A stretch of 64,000 nt of DNA from Saccharothrix saharensis (lineage in GTDB: Bacteria > Actinomycetota > Actinomycetes > Mycobacteriales > Pseudonocardiaceae): contig NZ_VFPP01000001.1 in NCBI RefSeq assembly GCF_006716745.1, forward strand, positions 8,629,386 through 8,693,385. Direction: 5' to 3'. This document shows, in pieces, positions 40,421 through 49,228 of the stretch. Made by a program: the position numbers and the translations under genes. Every line of letters begins with the position of its first letter. Position 1 is the stretch's first letter. Under the pieces are notes generated by a model that was not told the origin of the DNA, did not search any database, and saw nothing but the letters and a program-made list of their open reading frames with translations.

Positions 40421-40875
40421 GCCCGCCCCCCTCGACCGCCGACCGGCCTATCCGGCACGGTGGTGACAAATGTGAATAAAGCGATCGGTAAACAGGTCCG
40501 GCTAAGTGCTCGGAATATCGCTTATCCCATCGCAACGTAACTCATCACCGGACGGAGCGCAACGGGCCGGAAAAGCCTGTGCTGGCTTGGGAAAACGCCC
40601 GGAGTTCACTCCCTTGACAACCCCTGGGGTGACTGCTGTAGTGGCCAGGGGAAGCGGCAAGCGCTGGGGGTGGAGATGCCGCGAAGTTCGTCGCAGTAGT
40701 CGGGTGGATTAGGCCGACCGGGTGTTCCACGACCTGTTCGGACCTGTACGTAAATGCGGGTGGTGGCGCACCGGAATTGTCCTCGCGCCCCGGTCGAGTT
40801 GCACCGCACGATGACGCCGTGCCCCGGTCCGGGGCGGGCGCGTCCGCGCATGCCCGTGAACGGATGGGACTGACG
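40421..40875. other. Divergent regulatory region between piperazate genes and second NRPS
   Basis: A 455-base gene-free stretch with the lowest GC in this part of the window (about 40460-40540 is notably AT-richer). It must carry promoters for both the minus-strand piperazate operon and the plus-strand NRPS. The clear plus-strand promoter is listed separately; I see no equally convincing minus-strand one. Confidence 0.6.
40614..40642 (+). promoter_or_regulatory. Housekeeping-type promoter for the second NRPS operon
   Basis: A perfect TTGACA (40614-40619), 17-base spacer and TGTAGT (40637-40642). The spacer contains the palindrome CCCCTGGGG (40621-40629), a possible operator. It lies 234 bases upstream of the NRPS start, leaving a long leader. 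Confidence 0.6.
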
Positions 40876-43800
40876 ATGGCTGACAGTGTCGCGCAAGCCA
40901 GGCGGGAGCTCCTGCGCCGGATGCTCTCCTCCGGGGCGCACCCTTCCGGGACGCCCTCCTCCGGGGGACGCGCGCCGGCCGAGCCGGTGCGGACTACCGA
41001 ACGGCCCGGCCGCGTCCCGACGTCGGCCGCGCAGAACCGGCTGTGGTTCCTCGACCAGCTCAACGGACCGAACGCGGCCTACAACGTGCCGTTCGCGCTC
41101 CGGCTGCGCGGAGCCCTCGACGAGGACGCGCTCTGGGGCGCGCTGGACGACCTGGTGGCGCGGCACGAGGTGCTGCGGACGACCTTCGAGGTTGTGGACG
41201 ACGAGGTCTACCAGGTGATCGGCGACCCGTGGGTGCTGCCGCGCGACGTGGTGGACCTGCGCGCGCTGTCCACCGCCGAGCGCGACCCGGCGGTCGACGA
41301 GGCCGTCCGGTCCGCCGCCGCCCGACCGTTCCGCCTGGACGGCGAGCCGCTGATGCGGGCGTCGCTGCTGCGCGTGGACGACCACGAGCACCACCTCGTG
41401 CTGAACCTGCACCACATCGTCACCGACGGCTGGTCCGAGGGCGTCCTGTTCCGCGAGTTCGGGCAGCTGTACTCGGCGCGCACGCGCAACGCGCCCGCGG
41501 ACCTGCCGCCGGCCGCCCAGTACGCGGACTACGCGGTGTGGGAGGCCGGGCAGGCGGGCGGTCCGCTCTTCGAGGCGCAGCTCGAGCACTGGCGCGAGCG
41601 CCTGTCCGGCCACCTGGGCGAGGCGAGCATCCCGGCCGACCGGCCACGCCCGGACGGGTCGAGCACGCACGGCGACAACGTGCCCGTGCCGGCGCCCGCG
41701 GACCTGCGCGCCCGGTTGGGCGGCACGTCCCTGTTCACCGGCGTGACCACGGCGCTCGCGGTGCTGCTGCACCGGTACGGCGACCAGGACCGGGTGATCA
41801 TCGGCGTGCCGGTGGTCAACCGCACCCGCGCGGACTGGGAGAGCGCCGTCGGGTTCTTCGCCAACACCGTGGCGCTTCGCGTGGACCTGTCCGACAACCC
41901 GACGCTGGCGCAGGTCGCCGAGCGGGTCACCGCGGAGATCCTGGACGCCCTCACCCACCAGCACGTGCCGTTCGACCGGGTCGTGGACGCGCTGGACGCC
42001 CAGCGCGGCGCGGGCATGAACCCGGTGTTCCAGGTGATGTGCTCGGTCAACGCCACCACCCCGCCGCCGGAGATGGCCGGGTTGGACGTGCGGCTGCGGG
42101 CGATGGACAACGACACCGCGAAGTTCGACCTCGAACTGGCCGTGGAGTACGACGACCACGGCGTCGAGTGCCGCTTCGAGTACGCCACCGACCTGTTCGA
42201 CCGGCCGACGGTCGAAGCGATGTCCGCGCGCTACCTCCTCGTCCTGGAGGCCCTGCTGACCGCGCCGGGGACCCGGGTGGGCGACCTCGCGCTGGCCGAC
42301 GAGGCGGAGGCGACCGTCGTGCTGGACGGCGCGGCGGCCGTGCTGCGTGACCGCTACGGCGCACCGGTTCCGGTCGGTGTGCCCGGTCGCGTGTGGACGG
42401 ACGGCCGCGCGGACGGCCGCGTGGCACGCGTCCGCCGGGACGGCGTCGTCGAGGAAGTGCGATCCGATGTGGACGGTTCGGCCCGCCCGGAGGAGTTCCT
42501 CGAGCCGGAGACGCCCGTCGAGCGCGAGCTGGCCGCCATGTGGGCCGAGGTGCTCGGCCGCGGGCGAGTGGGCCGGGACGAGGACTTCTTCCGCGGTGCG
42601 GGCGGCGACTCCATGCTGGCGACCAAGGTCGTGGTGCGGGTGCGGCGCAAGTGGGGCGTGCGGATCACGGTGCGGCAGATGCTCCGGTTCCCCGTGCTGA
42701 AGGACCTGGCCGCGCACCTCGCCACACTGGTGACCGAGGCCTCGCCGGACGACGCACCGGTGATCCACGCCGCCCCCGCGGCGGAGGACGTGCCGCTGTC
42801 GTTCGCCCAGCAGCGCCTGTGGTTCATCGACCAGCTCGAACCCGACAGCGCCGCCTACAACATCGCCGAGCTGCTGGAACTCACCGGCCCGCTGCGGGTC
42901 GACGCCCTGGAACGCGCGCTCAACTCCGTCGTGGCGCGGCACGAGGCGCTGCGCACGTCGGTGGCCGTCGTCGACGGCGTGCCGATGCAGCGGATCGCGC
43001 CCGAGCTGGAGCTGACCGTCGCCGTGGTGGCGGGGCGGTCGCCCGGGGAAGCGCTGGCCGAGGCGTGGCGCGAGGCGGACCGGCCGTTCGACCTGGCCTC
43101 CGGGCCGCTGCTGCGCGCCGCGGTGTACCCGACCGGTCCCGACCGGCACCTGCTCGCGTTCACCTGGCACCACCTGGTGTTCGACGGCTGGTCGCAGGAC
43201 CTGTTCTTCCGCGAGCTGACCGCCTTCTACGCCCGCGAGACCGGCCACGACGCGGACGTGCCGCCACCACCGGTGATCCAGTACGCCGACTACACGCGGT
43301 GGCAGCGCGCGTCCCTGCGCGACGCCGAACTGGCGCGGTTGCAGGACTTCTGGTCCACCGCCCTGGCAGGCGCGCCCGCGCTGCTGGAGCTGCCGACCGA
43401 CCGACCCCGCCCCGCGGTGCGCGGCACCACCGGCGACAGCCGGTTCCACGACCTGCCCGCCGACCTGGTCGACGGGCTGCGGGCGGTCGCGGACCGGCAC
43501 GGTGTCACGCTGTACCTGGTGCTGTTCGCCGCGTTCAACGCGCTGCTGGCCCGCCACACCGGGCAGACCGACATCGTGGTCGGCGGCACCACGGCCAACC
43601 GCGCCACCGAGGAGACCGAGGGCGTCGTCGGCCTGTTCGTCAACACCCTCGCGCTGCGCACGGACGTGTCGGGCAACCCGGCGTTCGGCGAGCTGGCGGC
43701 CCGTGCCCGCGACACCGTCACGGCCGCCTACGCCCACCAGGACCTGCCGTTCGAGCAGGTGGTGGAGCTGCTGAGGGTGGAGCGGTCGTCCAGCCGCACG

Positions 43801-45915
43801 CCGCTGTTCCAGGTGCTGTTCGACTACCAGGAGGGCCGCTGGTCGTCGCTGGAGCTGGACGGGCTGACCGTCCGGAGGGTGCGCGGCGAGGACAACGCCG
43901 CCATGTTCGACCTGACGTTGATCGTCGTGGTGGACGACGACGGGCTGCACTGCGACCTCCAGTACGCCGCCGACCTGTTCGACGGGGCCACCGCGGTGCG
44001 GCTGCTGGACCGGTGGGAGACGGTGCTGCGCGCCGTCGTGCGCGACCCGGACGCCCGCGTGCACGACCTGGACGTGCTGCCGGACGCCGAGCGCGAGCTG
44101 GTGCTGCGGCGGTTCGGCGCGCCACGACCGGCCGTCGGCAGCCGGCACCCGGTGCCCGCCCGGATCGCGGCACAGGCCGCGCGACGACCCGGGGCGACCG
44201 CCCTGGTGCACGGCGACCGGCGCACCTCGTACGCCGACCTGGACGACCTCTCGGCCCGGCTCGCCGCGCACCTGGTGGCACTGGGTGTCCGTCGCGGCGA
44301 CCGCGTGGTGGTGTGCGCGCCGCGCGGGATCGAGTACGTGATCGGCTCACTGGCCGCGATGCGCGCCGGCGCGGCGTACGCACCCGTGGACGCCGCCTTC
44401 CCCGCGGGCCGCGTCGCGCAGGTGCTCGCGACGGCCGGCGCGGCGGCGGTGCTGGTCACGGGGGAGACCCGACACCTCGTCGAGGGCTTCGCGGGCCCCG
44501 TCGTGGCGGTGGACGAACCGCGCGACGCCGCGCCCGCCCCCGCCGGGCCGATCGGTCCCGACGACGCGGCCTACGTCATCCACACCTCCGGCTCGACCGG
44601 GCAGCCGAAGGGCGTGCTGCTCGACCACGGCGGACTGGCCCTGCGCGTCGACTGGTACAACGCCGACTGCGCGACGACCGAGCGCGACCGGATGGCGCAG
44701 GTCGCGGGCACCGGGTTCGACGTGTCCGTGCTGGAGATCTGGTCGGCCCTGGCCGCGGGCGCCGAGCTGCACCTGGCCGACCCCGACACCACCGCCTCCG
44801 GCGAGCACGTCGTGCGCTGGCTGACCGAGCACCGCATCACGATCGGGTTCCTGCCCACGCCGCTGTGCGAACTCGCGCTCGACGGGCCGTGGCCCGCGGA
44901 CAGCCCGCTGCGGGTGCTGACCACCGGCGGTGACGCACTGCGCAAGCGACCCCCCGCCGACGCGCCGTTCACGCTGCTCAACTTGTACGGCCCGGCCGAG
45001 GCCACGGTCGTCACCACGAGCTGCGACGTGCCGCCGACCGGATCGCGGGTGCCGCCCATCGGCATCCCGGTGCCCGGCACCCGCGTCCACGTGCTCGACC
45101 ACCACCTGCGCCCGGTGGGCGTGGGCGTGCCCGGTGACCTGCACGTCGGCGGGCCGGGCGTGGCCCTGGGCTACGTGGGCAGGCCCGACCTGACCGCGGA
45201 CCGGTTCGTGCCGGACCCGTTCGGCTCCGGCGAGCGCCTCTACCGCACCGGCGACCTCGTCCGCTGGCTGCCCGACGGCACGCTGGACTACCTCGGCCGC
45301 ATCGACACCCAGGTCCAGGTACGCGGGTTCCGCGTCGAGCTCGGCGAGGTGGAGGCCGTCCTGCTCTCGCACCCCGACGTCACCGACGCCGTGGTGGTGG
45401 CCCGCGACGTGCCGGGCGTCGGCCTGCACCTCGTCGCCTACGTCGTCGGCGACGCGGACCCCGAAGACCTGCGCGCACACCTGCGCGAACGGTTGCCGGA
45501 CTACATGGTGCCCGCGACGGTGCACCCGCTGCCCGCGCTGCCGCTCAACCGCAGCGGCAAGGTCGACCGGGCCGCGCTGCCCGAACCGGACCGCGCGGGC
45601 GGCGAGGAGCACGTCGCGCCGCGCACGGACGTGGAGAAGGCGGTCGCGGCGATCTGGTGCGAACTGCTGCGCGTGGACCGCGTCGGCCTGCACGCGAACT
45701 TCTTCGCGCTGGGCGGGCACTCGCTGCTCGCGACCCAGGTCGTCACCCGCCTCCGCACGCGGTTGCACTGCGACCTGCCGGTCCGCCAGCTCTTCGAGAC
45801 ACCGACCGTGGCGGAACTGGCCGCGGTCCTCACGACGGCCCAGACCTCCGGACCGGTCGAACCCGCGGTCGTGAAGAGGGAACGCCGCCTTCAGCAGCTT
45901 CCAGCCACCTCCTGA
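40876..45915 (+). CDS. NRPS, C-(vestigial A)-T-C-A-T, no thioesterase
   Basis: A 1679-aa synthetase. Domains: C1 (about 40-465, HHIVTDG at 179), a 60-residue linker (about 486-545), T1 (FFRGAGGDSMLATKV, Ser 579), C2 (about 635-1065, HHLVFDG at 765), A (about 1100-1590, HTSGSTGQPKG near 1236), T2 (ALGGHSLLATQVV, Ser 1616). The linker contains DRYGAPVPVGVPGRVW and RVRRDGVVEE, which look like leftovers of A-domain core A6-A8, implying a deleted A domain. The intact A gives code DVLFTGLVVK, which I cannot assign. It ends in T, so the chain must pass to another protein. ATG 40864 is an alternative start. Confidence 0.92.
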   Translation: MADSVAQARRELLRRMLSSGAHPSGTPSSGGRAPAEPVRTTERPGRVPTSAAQNRLWFLDQLNGPNAAYNVPFALRLRGALDEDALWGALDDLVARHEVLRTTFEVVDDEVYQVIGDPWVLPRDVVDLRALSTAERDPAVDEAVRSAAARPFRLDGEPLMRASLLRVDDHEHHLVLNLHHIVTDGWSEGVLFREFGQLYSARTRNAPADLPPAAQYADYAVWEAGQAGGPLFEAQLEHWRERLSGHLGEASIPADRPRPDGSSTHGDNVPVPAPADLRARLGGTSLFTGVTTALAVLLHRYGDQDRVIIGVPVVNRTRADWESAVGFFANTVALRVDLSDNPTLAQVAERVTAEILDALTHQHVPFDRVVDALDAQRGAGMNPVFQVMCSVNATTPPPEMAGLDVRLRAMDNDTAKFDLELAVEYDDHGVECRFEYATDLFDRPTVEAMSARYLLVLEALLTAPGTRVGDLALADEAEATVVLDGAAAVLRDRYGAPVPVGVPGRVWTDGRADGRVARVRRDGVVEEVRSDVDGSARPEEFLEPETPVERELAAMWAEVLGRGRVGRDEDFFRGAGGDSMLATKVVVRVRRKWGVRITVRQMLRFPVLKDLAAHLATLVTEASPDDAPVIHAAPAAEDVPLSFAQQRLWFIDQLEPDSAAYNIAELLELTGPLRVDALERALNSVVARHEALRTSVAVVDGVPMQRIAPELELTVAVVAGRSPGEALAEAWREADRPFDLASGPLLRAAVYPTGPDRHLLAFTWHHLVFDGWSQDLFFRELTAFYARETGHDADVPPPPVIQYADYTRWQRASLRDAELARLQDFWSTALAGAPALLELPTDRPRPAVRGTTGDSRFHDLPADLVDGLRAVADRHGVTLYLVLFAAFNALLARHTGQTDIVVGGTTANRATEETEGVVGLFVNTLALRTDVSGNPAFGELAARARDTVTAAYAHQDLPFEQVVELLRVERSSSRTPLFQVLFDYQEGRWSSLELDGLTVRRVRGEDNAAMFDLTLIVVVDDDGLHCDLQYAADLFDGATAVRLLDRWETVLRAVVRDPDARVHDLDVLPDAERELVLRRFGAPRPAVGSRHPVPARIAAQAARRPGATALVHGDRRTSYADLDDLSARLAAHLVALGVRRGDRVVVCAPRGIEYVIGSLAAMRAGAAYAPVDAAFPAGRVAQVLATAGAAAVLVTGETRHLVEGFAGPVVAVDEPRDAAPAPAGPIGPDDAAYVIHTSGSTGQPKGVLLDHGGLALRVDWYNADCATTERDRMAQVAGTGFDVSVLEIWSALAAGAELHLADPDTTASGEHVVRWLTEHRITIGFLPTPLCELALDGPWPADSPLRVLTTGGDALRKRPPADAPFTLLNLYGPAEATVVTTSCDVPPTGSRVPPIGIPVPGTRVHVLDHHLRPVGVGVPGDLHVGGPGVALGYVGRPDLTADRFVPDPFGSGERLYRTGDLVRWLPDGTLDYLGRIDTQVQVRGFRVELGEVEAVLLSHPDVTDAVVVARDVPGVGLHLVAYVVGDADPEDLRAHLRERLPDYMVPATVHPLPALPLNRSGKVDRAALPEPDRAGGEEHVAPRTDVEKAVAAIWCELLRVDRVGLHANFFALGGHSLLATQVVTRLRTRLHCDLPVRQLFETPTVAELAAVLTTAQTSGPVEPAVVKRERRLQQLPATS

Positions 45916-45929
45916 GCAACGGAGAACAC

Positions 45930-47078
45930 ATGTCGGAGTCATTCGCCGCCCCCGCTGCGGCGCCGGGCGCGCCCACCCCCGAGCAGTGGTCGGACTGGCG
46001 CTGGCACATGCGCAACCGCGTCACCAACCTCGACAAGCTGCGCGAGTGGGTGAAGGTCAGCCCCGCCGAGGAAGAGGCGATCGCGGGGACGGCGGGCAAG
46101 TACCGGTGGAGTGTCACGCCGTACTACGCGTCCTTGATGGACCCCGAGGACCCCAACTGCCCGATCCGGTTGCAGGCCGTGCCGTCGCACGGCGAGCTGC
46201 TGGAGTTCCCGGACGCCGATGTGGACCCGGTCGGCGACATGTTCTACCGCAAGACCAACCGCATCGTGCACAAGTACCCCGACCGGGTGATCATGCTGAT
46301 CACCGAGTCGTGCCCGGTGTACTGCCGCCACTGCACCCGGAAGTTCCACACCACCGACGTGGAGGGCACGTACTTCCGCGACAACGAAGGTGGGGACTTC
46401 GAGGAGGACTTCCGCTACATCCGGGAGCACCCGGAGATCCGCGACGTCCTGCTCACCGGTGGCGACCCGCTGTCCTACCGGGACGAGAAGCTCGAGACCA
46501 TCATCTCCGGTCTGCGCGCCATCCCGAGCGTGGAGATCATCCGCATCGGCAGCAGGTTCCCCGTGCTGCTGCCGCAGCGCATCACCGACGAGTTCTGCGA
46601 GATGCTGTCCAGGTACCACCCGGTGTGGCTGAACACCCACTTCAACCACTCGCGCGAGATCACCCCCGAGGCGGCCGCGGCCGTGGACCGGCTGCTGCGC
46701 CACGGCGTGCCGGTCGGCAACCAGACCGTGCTGCTCAAGGGCATCAACGACGACGTGGACACGATGCGCAAGTTGATGACGGAACTGCTGCGCATCCGGG
46801 TCCGGCCGTACTACCTCTACCACTGCGACAACGTCACCGGCGTCTCCCACTTCATGACCTCGATCGAGAAGGGGTGGGAGATCATGGAGGGCCTCCAGGG
46901 GCACATGACCGGCTTCGGTGTGCCGCAGTACGTGCTGACCACGCGGATCGGCAAGATCCCGGTCAGCCTGCCCTACCACGAGGTGGTCGAGGACGGCTTG
47001 GCGCTGCGCAACTATCGGGGCCAGACGATGACCGTCACCGGCGAGCACTACCGGGTGAGCAAGCCGCCGTCGGACTGA
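45930..47078 (+). CDS. kamA: KamA-family radical SAM aminomutase, probable lysine 2,3-aminomutase
   Basis: A 382-aa radical SAM/PLP enzyme. The cluster motif CPVYCRHCTRKF is at about residues 126-137. GGDPLSY, LNTHFNHSREITPEA and a conserved VRPYYLYHCDNVTGVSHF follow. The two acidic positions that hold the lysine side-chain amine in clostridial KamA appear kept (GIND and HCD), favouring lysine over glutamate, though arginine-type aminomutases are not excluded. The expected product is (S)-beta-lysine, for use by the A-T/C pair at 10982-14001. The gap to the NRPS is only 14 bases, with GGAGA 9 bases before the ATG. Confidence 0.88.
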   Translation: MSESFAAPAAAPGAPTPEQWSDWRWHMRNRVTNLDKLREWVKVSPAEEEAIAGTAGKYRWSVTPYYASLMDPEDPNCPIRLQAVPSHGELLEFPDADVDPVGDMFYRKTNRIVHKYPDRVIMLITESCPVYCRHCTRKFHTTDVEGTYFRDNEGGDFEEDFRYIREHPEIRDVLLTGGDPLSYRDEKLETIISGLRAIPSVEIIRIGSRFPVLLPQRITDEFCEMLSRYHPVWLNTHFNHSREITPEAAAAVDRLLRHGVPVGNQTVLLKGINDDVDTMRKLMTELLRIRVRPYYLYHCDNVTGVSHFMTSIEKGWEIMEGLQGHMTGFGVPQYVLTTRIGKIPVSLPYHEVVEDGLALRNYRGQTMTVTGEHYRVSKPPSD

Positions 47079-47299
47079 CGCCCGGCGGCCGCGGCAACGC
47101 CCGAGGCAACCCGTGCCGGGGCGCGGCTCCAACCGCGCCCCCGTCGCCGGTGGTGGTGGCCTGGATGACGACTCCTCAGTTCACGCCGGCCGAAGGAGCA
47201 CCAGTGTCGGACGGTCACCGCGATGTGCGGGAACCGGTGGCTCTTCACCTCGTACTCGCCGGCGCGGCCCTCTCCGCCGGACTCGTGTGACACGGGGAC

Positions 47300-47797
47300 G
47301 GTCAAGTCCTGTGTGGGATGTGCGGGGCGAAGACGGTATCGCGTACGCCGAGCTGGATCCTGACCGCCGCCGCACCGTGCACGGTGCGATCGACCTCGCC
47401 ACCGGAGCCCTCCACCACCACATCTCGGTCAAGAACGTCTCGGTGGTGTTCTGCTACTTCCTCGAACAGTTGCTCACCGCCCATCCCGACGCACCTGTCG
47501 TGGCCGTCGTCTGCGACAACGGTTCCATCCACCACAGCGGCATCACCCGACGATGGCTCGCCAAACACCCCCGCCTCATGTTGATCCAGGGCGCGAAGTA
47601 CAGCCCGCAGGACAACCCCGTCGAACGCGTCTGCCGGACTCAAGCAGTGGATCGCCAACACCGCACCCGTCACCATGGCCGACCGCGTCCGGCAGACCCA
47701 CGCCTACTTCCACAACCGCACCGACGAACAGACACTCACCACCGCCGCACCCTGGACCTCACCCTGGCTACCCGAGGGGTACGGACAAGACCTGTAA
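47300..47797 (+). mobile_element. IS630-family transposase remnant
   Basis: The C-terminal DDE half of an IS630-type transposase: ELDPDRRRTVHGAIDL, VVCDNGSIHHSGITRRWL (second catalytic Asp) and KYSPQDNPVERV (catalytic Glu), then a roughly two-base deletion near 47633 shifts the frame into LKQWIANTAPVTMADR and WLPEGYGQDL, ending at TAA 47795. The N-terminal half and first Asp are missing and I see no terminal repeats. Inactive. The stretch 47079-47299 before it carries nothing else recognisable. Confidence 0.75.
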
Positions 47798-47815
47798 TCA
47801 GGTGCTTAGGGCGTG

Positions 47816-47863
47816 ACGACGTCGGCCCGGATCACCGCTGGAAGTGGTCCGGGCCGACGTCGT
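47816..47863. terminator. Strong intrinsic terminator hairpin
   Basis: A stem of about 20 pairs, ACGACGTCGGCCCGGATCAC (from 47816) with its complement ending at 47863, including one G-T pair and an 8-base loop. It lies between the transposase remnant and the convergent dehydrogenase gene and can terminate both directions. Confidence 0.75.
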
Positions 47864-47909
47864 TCGGCTCCGGCGTGGTCACCGGGCCGGGCGACGGGAG
47901 CGGTCGTGC

Positions 47910-49001
47910 TCAGGGGAAGACCACCACGCTGCGCAGCACGTCGCCGGCGCGCATCGAGGCGAACGCCCGCTCCACGTCGGTCACGCCGATGCGCTCGGTG
48001 ACGAAGTGGTCCAGTGGCAGCCGGCCCTGGAGGTGCAGGTCGACCAGCGGGCCGAAGTCGCGGGACGGGAGGCAGTCGCCGTACCAGCTCGTGCGGTAGG
48101 TGCCGTTGCGCAGGAACGCGTCCAGCAGCGGCATCTCCAGCGTCATCGAGGAGTCCGGGCGGGCGACCAGGACGAAGGTGCCGCCGAGCGCCCGGGCGTA
48201 GAACGCCTGCTTCCAGGTCTCGGGGGTGCCCGCGGCGTCGATCACCACGTCGGCGCCGAGGTCGTCGGTCAGGGCGCGGATCGCGGCGACCACGTCCGGT
48301 GTGCGACTGGCGTCGACCGCGTCCGTCGCGCCCAGCGCCCGGGCGTGGCACAGCTTCCGCTCGTCCAGGTCCACCGCGATGATCGTGGTGGCACCGGCCA
48401 GCTTGGCACCTGCGACGGCCGCGCACCCCACACCGCCCACGCCGATCACGGCCACGGTGTCGCCGGTCGTCACGCCGCCGGTGTTCATCGCCGCGCCCAG
48501 GCCGGACATGACGCCGCACCCCAGCAGCGCGGCGACGGCCGGGTCGGCCTTCGGGGACACCGGCGTGCACTGGCCCGCGTGCACCAGGGTCAGCTCCGCG
48601 AACGCGCCGATGCCCAGCGCGGGCTGCACCGGCGTGCCGTCGGTGAGCGTCATCGGCGTGCTCGCCGTCCGGTCGTCCACGCACGACTCGGCACGGCCGC
48701 GGCGGCACGCGCGGCAACGGCCGCAGACCGCGCGCCAGTTCAGCACCACGAAGTCGCCGGGCGCGACGTTGTCCACGCCGGCGCCGACCTGCTCGACGAT
48801 GCCCGACGCCTCGTGCCCCAGCAGGTAGGGGAAGGCGTCGCCGATCACGCCGTCGCGGTAGTGCAGGTCGGTGTGGCAGACACCGGACGCCAGCACCCGG
48901 ACCGAGGCCTCGCCGGGACCGGGGTCGGGCACGACGATCTCGCGGAGCGCGACCGGCTCGCCCCGGCGCAGGGCGAGGACCGCCTTGACGATCTTGGGCA
49001 T
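47910..49001 (-). CDS. Zinc alcohol dehydrogenase, mycothiol-dependent formaldehyde dehydrogenase type
   Basis: A 363-aa class III-like medium-chain dehydrogenase. GVCHTDLHYRDG (catalytic zinc Cys/His), LLGHEASGIVEQVGAG, the structural zinc cluster CGRCRACRRGRAESC, GCGVMSGLGAAMNTGG and the Rossmann motif GVGGVGCAAV are all present. It closely follows the pattern of S-(hydroxymethyl)mycothiol dehydrogenase, which oxidises formaldehyde trapped by mycothiol. It may be housekeeping, or may detoxify aldehyde released in the cluster. Transcribed alone, divergent from the MFS gene. Confidence 0.85.
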   Translation of the reverse strand: MPKIVKAVLALRRGEPVALREIVVPDPGPGEASVRVLASGVCHTDLHYRDGVIGDAFPYLLGHEASGIVEQVGAGVDNVAPGDFVVLNWRAVCGRCRACRRGRAESCVDDRTASTPMTLTDGTPVQPALGIGAFAELTLVHAGQCTPVSPKADPAVAALLGCGVMSGLGAAMNTGGVTTGDTVAVIGVGGVGCAAVAGAKLAGATTIIAVDLDERKLCHARALGATDAVDASRTPDVVAAIRALTDDLGADVVIDAAGTPETWKQAFYARALGGTFVLVARPDSSMTLEMPLLDAFLRNGTYRTSWYGDCLPSRDFGPLVDLHLQGRLPLDHFVTERIGVTDVERAFASMRAGDVLRSVVVFP

Positions 49002-49040
49002 GGTCCGAGCCTCCACGTCGACCGGCTTCGTGCGGCCACA

Positions 49041-49157
49041 GGATAAGCCATCCGGGTGTGCCATCCGGATTCCTTATGGGCTCGCGCCGGCAGCCGCGCC
49101 GGGGGATCGCCGCGTTGGTGCTTTCGGCGCAACGCTCATTAAGAACGGTGGTGTTCT
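49041..49157. promoter_or_regulatory. Repeat-rich divergent control region
   Basis: Between the dehydrogenase (start 49001, minus) and the MFS gene (start 49229, plus). GCCATCCGG occurs twice as a direct repeat (49047-49055, 49060-49068), flanked by ATAAG (49043-49047) and CTTAT (49073-49077) as an inverted pair. A second inverted repeat, AGAAC-N6-GTTCT (49142-49157), lies nearer the MFS gene. Both are candidate operators. Confidence 0.4.
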
Positions 49158-49228
49158 CGCAGCCCAGGGGCGCGTGGCAGCATGGATGAGCGCCGGGGGA
49201 CGGTGCCGCGAAGCGGATCTGGAGAACA

